DNA from: Perca fluviatilis
Lineage: Eukaryota; Chordata; Actinopteri; Perciformes; Percidae
Direction of reading: 5' to 3'
DNA length: 64,000 nucleotides
NCBI RefSeq assembly: GCF_010015445.1
Contig: NC_053116.1
Location: 24,840,607-24,904,606 of the forward strand
Numbering within the stretch: position 1 is the stretch's first letter; each line of letters begins with the position of its first letter. Both the position numbers and the translations under genes were made by a program. A model generated the notes under the pieces. That model worked only from the letters and a program-made list of their open reading frames with translations, searched no databases and was not told the origin of the DNA. This document shows positions 13,401-23,479 of the stretch, in pieces.

Positions 13401-14672
13401 CTTCTGACAAAAGGACTGACAATGTCACAGACATAGTTTTATATTGGATGAATAAGTATGCTGTGTAAGGACTTATTTTTTAAGTCAGACAAGCCTGTTT
13501 GTTACATATGAAATTAACAGAGCATAGACAATAACTGAGAAATATCTCACTTGATTATAAAAAGAAAACACACGTATGAAGACATTTACCTTCGATGAAA
13601 GAAAAGTGTTTGCTGTTCAGTCCAGCCTGACATGATTTTGAGTGTTAAAAAGCATGATTGAAGACATTTGGATCATACAAAGATTGCTTTTACTCTCAGT
13701 GTTTGATTGGTTAAGATTGACTTTGCTACTTAAGTTAGAGTTAACTTTGATATTGCAACAGTGAAAGACTGGAAATCATGCTCTTGAATTAGGTGTTAAC
13801 TATTCCACAGAACTAATGCAGGTCTAAGATAATGTTTGAAGATTATGGGAATCTTATTCATAAAAAAAAAAAAAAACTTGGAAGATATATCCATTTTACC
13901 TAATTTTTTGACGGCATTCATTGTACACTTTTTTATTATCTTGTGAAAAAAACGTTATAACATTACAATTAGATTGCGGTTGTCAGATGACTGGCATTGT
14001 GGTGCTGTAAAAGCTCAATGCACATTTCCTGTTTGACAATTTAAACAAGACGCCACATAACTTAACCACTGCAGTAGTGTGACTGGGTTCAAAATGTCTC
14101 TGACCACACGTTTGACAACAAAGGTCATGGCGCATGGTTACTAGTGATATGACTGTATGGCATTCTCTTTCCTACATAGTTGCATTAACACCACACATTG
14201 CATGTGACTGCTCCTCTTTGGTAATGCTGCTGAGGCAGCAATCTATGGGTACAATTGGTGTTTTCTGCTGTGCAAGGAAGCAATAGGATGTAGAAAATGG
14301 TTTTACCTTCTTTGGCAAGGTGTGACCTGACATGATAATGGAATTAATTATATCATGACAATAGATACACAGTCCAGGAATATATGTGCAAAATGGAGTT
14401 TTATGTATACAAAGATTTCTCTGAGGTAGAAATTGTGTTACACCTTATTGGATGGAGCTAAGGAACCACTCAGACCTGGTGAAGTAATAATGCTTTTTGT
14501 TAACTGGAAAAAGTGCAACTCCAACTATTTTAATCTTTCCAGGTTAGGTGTTAGCTTATTTGACTACCCGCTAAGCTTCTTAAGTCAGAAATGTCATGTT
14601 GATATATATATTTCTAATGATAGAACAGTTTGTATTTTTTAATTTAGATTTACCACTTTGCTGTTCAGTTTT
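10473..14672. other. Unique intronic sequence
   Basis: About 4.2 kb with no gene, no CA array and no recognised transposon. 12480-12780 is relatively GC-rich. Open frames are short and match no family. Confidence 0.5.
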
Positions 14673-14893
14673 GTGAGTTACATACAGTGCAACGTAGGAA
14701 AGCTTTTTGCACACCTCTTTTGTCAGGCAGGTGCGTAGGATGTGACCTTTGTAGCAGATCAGGAGCTTAGAAAGAATCCCGCACACTGACCATTACGCAA
14801 GCAATAATTTATTTAGAAAATACAACGGTTTCGGTCTTAGACCATTATCAGGTAAAGTGAGTTACATACAGTAACAACAGAAGCTTTTTGCAC
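14673..14893 (-). mobile_element. Retroelement fragment with hammerhead-like core, possibly Penelope-like
   Basis: Two related direct repeats of about 37-41 bp (14673-14713 and 14857-14893; both contain gtgagttacatacagt and aagctttttgcac) bracket a 143-bp segment. On the minus strand, at 14851-14828, this reads CTGATAA, then GGTC-TAA-GACC (a 4-bp stem with a 3-nt loop), then GAAAC. That is the layout of a hammerhead ribozyme core (CUGAUGA - stem II - GAAA), with one change in the conserved heptamer. Penelope-like retroelements of animals are known to carry such motifs. Family assignment is inference. Confidence 0.45.
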
Positions 14894-17800
14894 CTATACA
14901 TTGAAACTTAACAACAAGGTAAGATAATGCCTTCATAGCTGCTTTGCCTCTAAGAAATGCCAGTATAACTAAGCCTACAACAATCTCTAATTAATGAACC
15001 ATTACGAGAAACAGTGCTTTTTGCAGTTATTTTTGCAGCTCTCTGCATTGTTACGACTAGGCCTATGTCTGCTATTTTCACCCACAACATCATCATCTTT
15101 TTGTCAGAAACGTTTGGCTTGCTGCATGTCTCCCAGGCTGTAATCTGTTAGCACTTGCCCTATTTGTTTGCAGCAGTGTCTTTCAATTAAACAGCAGGGC
15201 CAGTTTCTTCAGAGATTTTGTTTTCAAGTGACTCCCCAGAGAGGGAGCAGAGGAAATGGCTGAACACATCAGACACATTCGTCTTCTCTGCTTAGTTACC
15301 TTGCAGGGGGAAGATGGTGATACCCATTTCCCCCACTAATGTGTTTGCTTTACACCCTATGCCAAGTGTCAACATGCAGCTTCTTGACAGTCATTTTTCA
15401 TTTGGAGCAAGTAGCTAGGCTGAATAAGCCAGGGCATAGCACTGCTTTTGCTTTTCCCCTTCTTTTATCAGCCAGTTTCTGTTTTTAAGGTGGCAAACTT
15501 CTAACATGTTTAGGGTTAAAAGTGCACTATTCAGAGATTATTAGTTAATAGCCTTGGCTTGTTGTTGATTGAGAATAAAAAGCCAATTATCATAATAGGA
15601 TATGGGACATAATGACAGAATTAAATGAGTGTGACAGACACACAATAAGCCTGCTCTGTCATCGCCTTCGCCCAGCTCCCTTATTAGAATTAATCTAGCC
15701 TAATTAAAAATGCAAATGGCTCAAAGTCATTGACGGGAGTTTACATGTTTTTATAACATTTAACTGATTTAATTACATGGAAAATGAAATGGTGGGCTGT
15801 GCGATTGAATTTTTTTTCCATAGTCACCCTCCTGCCGGTTGCCACAGAGAAATGAATATTCTCTCATGCCAGGAAGAGAAGGTAATGAGATTAGTTCTCT
15901 CCCTCTCTCTGTTTCTCGCTTCATCTCTACCTTTCAGAAGCTGATGGTTTGGTTCATCGAACCAAGAAGAGCTGTTTTATTGTTATCACTGAAAACATTT
16001 TATCTTGGTCTCAAAAGCACCTACTGTATTGTGTGGGCTGAGAGCTTCACAACATTTAAGGAGTTTCCTCCTACTCTGTATCATTTTAAAAGACCACTAT
16101 ATGATTTATAGCTGGGCAAAAACAACATTCAGATACTTCCTGGTGTTGTTTTTCATACTCAAACAGCCATGTACAGGAAGGATCAGAGGTCTTAACAGAC
16201 AGATTTAATTGTCTAAAGGTAAATACATTCTGTATAGCCTGCAGCAAGCTGTGAATGTGCAAGACGTGCTTTGACATTTTTCAGTTTAACTCCAGGAAGG
16301 TGTTTCTCCCTTGACAGAAATGTGTCACATTACATGAAAAGCAAAGCAAACATTTGAACTTGAATTTCTGCAAGATTAAATCGTTTGCAGAAGCAAAACA
16401 TGATCACATTTTGTTGTGCATCTTGCTGCAAGCTCAGTATAAAAAAAGTGTCCCCTTAAATCCGTCATCGCTTTTTATACACTCACACAGTATATTGCAC
16501 ACAATGACCTGTTTGAGTGAGACCAGCCAGTTCCTGTTTTCAGACTTCATGCCAGTAAAGGTTTCAGACTATATTCAGACTGTGGAGTGCACCATGTACT
16601 GTGAGCTTGTTAAAAGTGCAGATGGATAGTTTTGCTTACTTGAAACATGCTTGGTGTTTTTGCACCTTTCAGCCGTGGTCGTAAAAACCCGCTAGCATGC
16701 GGTGGACATCCTGTGGGGGAGGAAATTGATTTCGCTGGGTTTGTTTGTTCTAGACCAACAGGCGTCATGCATTGTTTGGTTATTTTCTTTATTTCTTTAC
16801 ATTTCAGCCTTATTGTTTTATTAGTATATTAAAAATATTGTATGGCTGTTATGACTTTACAGCTGTTTCAAAATAGTTTTATTTAAGCCAGTATGATGTT
16901 TTTTCCCCAATCATAAACGGTCTACAACATGCAAGAGAAGGCATTTGGAAGTGACAGAACGTTTTTATATGTGATTCATGTGAATGGGCCAGATTTTCTG
17001 TTTTGATCTTGATGTGCTGTGTCTATGCCTCTGTTACACCATTTCCCAACCACCTAGCACCTAGCCTTACATCATTATCAGCAATGCAGTTATTCAACGT
17101 GTAATACAGAGATGTCAATGTCAAGCTAAAAGAGGTTTGAGATTGTGAACACGCTGTTAAAAAAAAAGCTTTTATTTAAAGACCATTTATTTTGCAGCAG
17201 GAAAAAGACATACAGATATAAAACTTTGTGTTGACAGGACAGGATCAATTCCAACTGTGTGTCCGTACATCAGCTCAATGTGTTGAAATGGAAAGTGTGC
17301 TATCGATCTGTGTGCATTAGTGTTCTACAGTAACATAAGCAATGAGTGGCAGAACAAAAGAGGCACTGTGCGTCAAGCTGGAGAGGAGGTGCAGTACAAA
17401 GAGGACAGTCAACTTCATGCAGTCTTTTGGCATTTCAGTGTTTATCATTTTAAGCCAGCTTATATTTGTCTTTCATGAAATCATTTTACTGTCATATACA
17501 TCTGGAACTGATTTGGGATAGTTTTAAATATATAGGCCTATTAGACTGTTTTGCCCTGCAGAAAGAGAGGTTATTAAAGTACATTGTCGTGCTGCAAAAA
17601 ATATGATACAGCTTGACATTGAAAAGCTAAGAAAGCAACTGAAGCCAGCTGTAATAGAGGTCAGGCAACATAGTTACATCCTAGAAATCAAGTCGCTCAT
17701 TTATATCTCCACGAGCTGCTCTCACACACAACTGGATCGTCAAATGAGCCTGGAAAGCATACATCCTGCGCTGATATTCCTCCTCTTCTAACTCATAATT

Positions 17801-19035
17801 TCCCTCAAGGGACAAAACACAATTACTCCATTGTGCCACACAGTACAATATATCACATTCTGCACATTTCAGCTAGAGAAAAGATGCAGTGTTGTGTTGG
17901 GGCATATGGCATCATGATAAATATGCTTTAGTGGAGAGAGGGTGGGGCTAGGGGGTTCACTGTCAGGGCACAAATTGAATGAACTTTAGCGCAGTAATTG
18001 GATTAGTGAATTGTAAACAAAGGCTTATTTATGTAAATATCCTAATCTCAGGGGCCTGGATTTTTTTTACTATACTTTAACCCAATATTTCTGTGTAGTA
18101 TGTTAACATATCTTAAGAGCAAGGTGTAAAAAGCAAAATAAAGATGTCAAGGCCACACTACCTAAGAAATGGAGACAAAGATCTTGACCACATCTGAGAG
18201 GGAGACAGTTAGACAGACAGGGAGACAGGGTCTTTTCGTTTAACCATACCTACACACTGATGACAGGAAACGTGGTGGTGACAAAGAATACCCTGAGATG
18301 CCACACGGAGGGGTAAAAATAGGCCATTTGGCACGAGAGTCATCAAGCGAGGGAGTGAAGAAGAAACAGGGGAAAGATTTTGCACAGTGTCTTCTTGTAG
18401 GGACTTTCTTCTGCAGGCCCAAGATAAGAAACTATACTCTTTAATGTTGGCAAGTTGTTAGATCAATCTTATTTTTGCTTTTTTCGTTTTCTGACAGAGA
18501 GGCGCGGCAGAAGAAAAAAACTCCCCAGTTAATCAACAAAGGAACTATGAACACCTTCCTCTTTTGAGAGTTTACAGTATGCACCTCCTACACCTTCACA
18601 GTTAGAAAAGCTGCCCACTTTACCCATTACCACCTTAAATGTGTTACACATCTCATGTCTCAACAGTGCCAGTAATATCCCCTCTTATTGTTGACCAAGG
18701 AAAAACCCACATTTGTTGTTGATTTCAAAGGTGATCACAGCTTGTCTAAACCAGTCTCTCAATGCCGGTTAAGATCATGCTTCTTCTTGTGTCAAACACT
18801 ATAGGCTCCCTCTAGCAGACTGCTTTATGCATGGATACCTGAAAAGACTTGAACCCTGAACCCAAAGCAGTTTTTCAAGTAATAAAAAACGGTTTTGCAT
18901 GGTAAAAGAAAAATAGGCTACAATCTATTTCTTAACTGCTAGTTAACTTGCTAGTCCTTATTTTGCACTAACAAAGCGCATTTTAAGGTCTTTTTTTCTG
19001 CTAAGTTTGTAGCTCTCTGCTTGATGGTGTTCACA
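14894..19035. other. Unique intronic sequence
   Basis: No gene recognised. 15640-15800 contains several TAAT/ATTA words and looks like a non-repeat island. A possible open frame at 16354-16629 has no family features. Confidence 0.5.
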
Positions 19036-19043
19036 GCGTAGAG

Positions 19044-19441
19044 CAAGGGTCAGCAACCTAAGGCGCGCGTGCCAGTGCCACCATCGGCACAGGGTTGCTT
19101 AAGCAATGGCACACTAGCAACAAGTGTGCAGGATAGTTTTTTGGAAATGTTGATGTGTCCTCTCATCCGCTACCAAAATGACCTCTTCAGCCATTGGCAG
19201 GAGCACAGCCTGTTGTTTACGGTAGTTTGATTGACTTTTCCCCATCCACATTCTGCGAAGACGCGTCTTACTCCTAGATCTGCTTTTGATTGGTTAGTAC
19301 TCGTTGCCTTCTTCACAGAAGGTGGCGCGAAGGAACACAAATCTGCCTAAGCAGGCGCGATGACGGCTGGCTTAATGCTAACACTGATTAACAAGAACAT
19401 TTTAAAATGGCACTTTATATTAAAAAGGTTGCCGACCCCTG
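19044..19441. mobile_element. hAT-like MITE with 8-bp TSD
   Basis: 398 bp with 15-bp terminal inverted repeats CAAGGGTCAGCAACC and, read inward from the right, CAGGGGTCGGCAACC (two mismatches). Flanked by perfect 8-bp duplications GCGTAGAG at 19036-19043 and 19442-19449. No transposase. Confidence 0.88.
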
Positions 19442-19612
19442 GCGTAGAGCTACATGACACATCCCACCACAGTGGCGGTTCTACATTGAATTACACCCTA
19501 TTAGATCTCGTGTTTGTTGAGTTAAAACCGAATTATTGTTGTATAAGCATACCAAGCATCATAGCAAAAAGGCAAACAAATGTAAGAGTTATACCCACCA
19601 ATTAACAATAGC

Positions 19613-20053
19613 CAGTGGTGTAGTCTAATGTATTGTAGTGGGTATATTGTACTGTATGTATGGGCCAGGATCCGGGGCCGTATCATAGTGGGGGGTCTGG
19701 GTATCCGCCCCCAGGAACATTTTGAGCATCAAAGACTTCATTTCCTGCATTCTGACACACTTTTATGCACCAATTTACAGTGGAAATACCTTTAATTAGC
19801 CTATGTGAAGAAGAAAAAACTGATGACAATTAAAAATATTTAAAAAATAATAATACAAAGTATGTTGTTACATGTCATTGAGACGGAGCTGCTCGAAGCT
19901 CAAGGGAATTATCATCACGGCGTTTAAACTGTGAAATTACGAGAAAATTAAGAAGAAATAGCGAAGAAAGCGGCAAAAGAAAAGGGCCCTTACAGGGAGA
20001 AACTTACTACAAAAAACTGCGTATACCTGCGTATCACGTAGACTACACCACTG
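19613..20053. mobile_element. hAT-like MITE with near-perfect 8-bp TSD
   Basis: 441 bp starting CAGTGGTGTAGTCTA and ending in the inverse TAGACTACACCACTG. Flanks are ACAATAGC (19605-19612) and ACATTAGC (20054-20061), an 8-bp duplication with one mismatch. No coding capacity. Lies 171 bp right of the previous MITE. Confidence 0.85.
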
Positions 20054-20682
20054 ACATTAGCCATTCTTTCATGACATGGATACTGTAATCATACAGCCAG
20101 AACATAGTTGCATACCTTTATCTTTTGCTTGTTTCTCCTCTTTTTCTTTTCGTTTTTTTCTAAATAATTCTAAATAAACGCTCGGATATACGCTCCACTG
20201 ACAGCTGTAGACTTGTGTCTGTCGCAGAGACGCGCAAGAGGTTCCATGACAGTGGCTGCATGTGTCCACGACAATGCACGCAACATCTTGGCTGTGCGAC
20301 CAGTACAAGTCTGCAGCAAGTCCGAAGAGATCCCTTCCTGATGTGCTTTCACTGATTGGGGGACAAAATCCACAATCCTCGTTCTGACCAAAAAAACGTA
20401 TAACATAAAAATGAAGTGCCCTTAACTCATAGACATATGCAGCTTGTGACAGGCAGACTCTGCTTTATATACAGTGGGTACGGAAAGTATTCAGACCCCT
20501 TTAAATTTTCCACTCTTTGTTTCACTGCAGCCATTTGCTAAAATCAAAAAAGTAAATTTTATTTCTCATTACACTCAGCATCCCATCATGACAGAAAAAA
20601 ACAGAAATGTAGAAATTTTTGCAAATTTATTAAAAAAGAAAAACTGAAATATCACATGGTCATAAGTATTCAGACCCTTTGC

Positions 20683-21120
20683 TCAGTATTGAGTAGAAAC
20701 ACCCTTTTGAGCTAGTACAGCCATGAGTCTTCTTGGGAATGATGCAACACGTTTTTCACACCTGGATTTGGGGATCCTCTGCCATTCTTCCTTGCGGATC
20801 CTCTCCAGTTCCGTCAGGTTGAATGATGAACGTTGGTGGACAGCCATTTTCAGGTCTCTCCAGAGATGCTCAATTGGGTTTAGGTCAGGGCTCTGGCTGG
20901 GCCAGTCAAGAATGGTCACAGAGTTGTTCCGAAGCCACTCCTTTGTTCTTTTAGCTGTGTGCTTAGGGTCATCATCTTGTTGGAAGGTGAACCTTCGGCC
21001 CAGGCTGAGGTCCTGAGCACTCTGGATGAGGTTTTCTTCCAGGATATCTCTGTACTTGGCCGCATTCATCTTTCCTTCAATTGCAACCAGTCGTCCTATC
21101 CCTGCAGCTGAAAAACACCC
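20683..21120 (-). pseudogene. Inverted duplicate of the transposase 3' half
   Basis: Reads, on the minus strand, the last part of the transposase including QQDDDPKHT and PDLNPIEHLW, and ends in the same stop as the + copy. Its 128-residue frame equals the C-terminal 128 residues of the + copy. It has no 5' half, because the junction at 21120 cuts it. Together with 21825-22262 it can pair as a long hairpin of about 650 bp per arm, counting the terminal repeats. Confidence 0.9.
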
Positions 21121-21298
21121 TGGTCATAAGTATTCAGACCCTTTGCTGTGACACTCATATTTAACTCACATGCTGTCCATTTCTTCTGATCCTCTTTGAG
21201 ATGGTTCTACTCCTTCATTGGAGTCCTGCTGTGTTTAATTAAACTGATTGGACTTAGGACATAGGAAAGGCACATACCTGTCTATATACACAGATCTG

Positions 21299-22262
21299 GC
21301 CAAGGTTACAAAAGAATTTATGCAGCACTCAAGGTTCCTAAGAGCACAGTGGCCTCCATAATCCTTAAATGGAAGAAGTTTGGGACGACCCGAACTCTTC
21401 CTAGACCTGGCCGTCCAGCCAGGTCTAGGAAGGGAGAAGAGGGAGAAGAGCCTTGGTGAGAGAGGTAAAGAAGAACCCAAAGATCACTGTGGCTGAGCTC
21501 CAGAGATGCAGTAGGGAGATGGGAGAAAGTTCAACAAAGTCAACTATCACTGCAGCCCTCCACCATTTGGGGCTTTATGGAAGAGTGGCCCGACAGAAGC
21601 CTTTCCTCAGTGCAAGACATATGAAAGCCCGCATAGAGTTTGCCAAAAAAACACATGAAGGACTCCCAGACAATGAGAAATAAGATTCTCTGGTCTGATG
21701 AGACCAAGATTGAACTTTTGGCGTTAATTCTAAGCGGTATGTGTGGAGAAAACCAGGTACTGCTCATCACCTGCCCAATACAATCCCAATAGTGAAACAT
21801 GGTGGTGGCAGCATCATGCTGTGGGGGTGTTTTTCAGCTGCAGGGATAGGACGACTGGTTGCAATTGAAGGAAAGATGAATGCGGCCAAGTACAGAGATA
21901 TCCTGGAAGAAAACCTCATCCAGAGTGCTCAGGACCTCAGCCTGGGCCGAAGGTTCACCTTCCAACAAGATGATGACCCTAAGCACACAGCTAAAAGAAC
22001 AAAGGAGTGGCTTCGGAACAACTCTGTGACCATTCTTGACTGGCCCAGCCAGAGCCCTGACCTAAACCCAATTGAGCATCTCTGGAGAGACCTGAAAATG
22101 GCTGTCCACCAACGTTCATCATTCAACCTGACGGAACTGGAGAGGATCCGCAAGGAAGAATGGCAGAGGATCCCCAAATCCAGGTGTGAAAAACGTGTTG
22201 CATCATTCCCAAGAAGACTCATGGCTGTACTAGCTCAAAAGGGTGTTTCTACTCAATACTGA
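21299..22262 (+). pseudogene. Tc1-type transposase, broken
   Basis: DDE transposase remnant that would cut and paste the element at TA sites. The C-terminal part is intact from about 21741 to the stop at 22260-22262: it has QQDDDPKHT (second catalytic Asp) and PDLNPIEHLW (third, Glu, 34 residues later), so DD34E. Upstream the frame is broken. There is a frame change near 21424-21440, a stop TAA at 21681-21683, and a compensating frame change near 21716. The first catalytic Asp (in TGG TCT GAT GAG, 21691-21702) lies in the shifted segment. No good start codon is seen: promoter-like leader (cctgtctatata) meets coding sequence near 21290, so the N-terminus seems deleted. Not functional. Confidence 0.88.
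21397..21432. repeat. 15-bp perfect hairpin at a transposase frameshift
   Basis: Arms cttcctagacctggc (21397-21411) and gccaggtctaggaag (21418-21432) with a 6-nt loop. The right arm sits where the transposase reading frame changes. Confidence 0.9.
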
Positions 22263-22744
22263 GCAAAGGGTCTGAATACTTATGACCATGTGATATTTCA
22301 GTTTTTCTTTTTTAATAAATTTGCAAAAATTTCTACATTTCTGTTTTTTTCTGTCAAGATGGGGTGCTGAGTGTAAATTAATGATAAATAAAATGAACTT
22401 TTTTGATTTTAGCAAATGGCTGCAATGAAACAAAGAGTGAAACATTTAAAGGGGTCTGAATACTTTCCGTACCCACTGTAAAGGTGTTATAAAACAATAA
22501 CTTTGATATGCAAGCCCTTCTATATAATGATTGTGTACAGAACTACTGGTTTTGTGTGAACAGAGATGACCCAGTGTGTACCCATCTGGTTCAAATAGTC
22601 AAGTAACTCATATTCAGTATCCTGTATCGTCCACCAGGTTTATGTCTGACAGATGTGTAAGCAACAGTCAAGCTAGCCACCCAGTCAAAGTCCGCTCTTG
22701 GCCCTTGAGGAATGAAAAACGATGTGTCCTCACACCTGCCCCTC

Positions 22745-23090
22745 CTCTGCATATCTGCTTATTCATTTGGGCCGCTCATTAAAGGGTAATTACCTGTAAT
22801 TAGTGAATCATGTCGCTTTAATGAAGATATTGAAAGCTGTTGGAGCCAGAAGAGCTGGCCTTAATTCTGAGTGATGTTCAATATTAGCGGCAGACAGGAA
22901 TTCAATAATAACGGACAGATTAACGAAATATTAGCATTTAGCTGGTGCCATAGGTGGCTTGTATTGTGTTTATATTCCATATTCATTTTCAATTCTATTG
23001 GCGTCAACACCTGGCTCTGGAGGGCAAGTACGTGTTACTGTATCCGAGCAGGCTAATGGGCACGATGAAGATGTAGCTGTGTATGTCAAA
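22745..23090. promoter_or_regulatory. Candidate non-coding island with homeodomain-like words
   Basis: A non-repeat block with many TAAT/ATTA words (gggtaattacctgtaattag, tcattaaag, ctttaatgaag, cttaattctg). This texture is typical of conserved non-coding elements in introns of developmental transcription factors. Conservation was not tested, so this is a suggestion only. Confidence 0.25.
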
Positions 23091-23160
23091 GTACGTCTGT
23101 GTGTGTGTGTATGGTGCTTTCGCTGGCGAGTGTAATGCTTGCTCTAATGTGTGCTCTGCT

Positions 23161-23162
<2 letters not shown>

Positions 23163-23205
<43 letters not shown>

Positions 23206-23246
23206 GTGTGTGTGAGAGAGTGTGTGTGTGTGTGTGTGTGTGTGTG
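23163..23246. repeat. (GT)n microsatellite
   Basis: GT array with ttgtg and gagaga interruptions at 23204-23220. Confidence 0.95.
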
Positions 23247-23407
23247 GGTTCCCTGGCGGCGTGGTGAGTGTTTAATCTGGCCCGGTGGCGTGCCGTTGGC
23301 CCGGCTAATCACAGTGTGTCTGTAGGAGTGGGCTGAGCCAGGGGAGCACGCCGTCGCTAACAGCGCCTGACAGACTCATTAGAGAGACCTGGCACTGAGC
23401 TTGCAAG

Positions 23408-23408
<1 letters not shown>

Positions 23409-23472
<64 letters not shown>
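23409..23472. repeat. (CA)n microsatellite
   Basis: 64-bp pure CA run. With the GT array at 23163 it forms a potential inverted pair about 160 bp apart. Confidence 0.95.
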
Positions 23473-23478
<6 letters not shown>

Positions 23479-23479
23479 T

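Larger units (their letters stand above)
20472..22478 (+). mobile_element. Tc1/mariner transposon with self-inverted left arm
   Basis: Ends are CAGTGGGTACGG and CCGTACCCACTG, inserted at TA (TA at 20470-20471 and 22479-22480), the Tc1/mariner target. The 3' half of the element occurs twice: 21825-22478 in + orientation and, inverted, 20472-21120. The junction at 21120/21121 is abrupt: to its left is inverted 3'-half sequence, to its right the normal left inner terminal repeat. A 27-bp direct repeat starting tggtcataagtattcagacc occurs at 20657-20683 and 21121-21147, bracketing the inverted insert. The outer terminal repeats differ by several substitutions and a small indel, while the inverted 438-bp coding arms (20683-21120 and 21825-22262) have equal length and identical translation. 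Confidence 0.93.

Noticed and set aside
16354..16832. Two consecutive small frames without repeats
   Set aside because: No family features, no splice sites in a consistent phase, and base composition like the surrounding intron.
18480..18560. Possible RNA gene or short exon near gaggcgcggcagaag
   Set aside because: A short GC-rich word only; no cloverleaf, internal promoter boxes or open frame.
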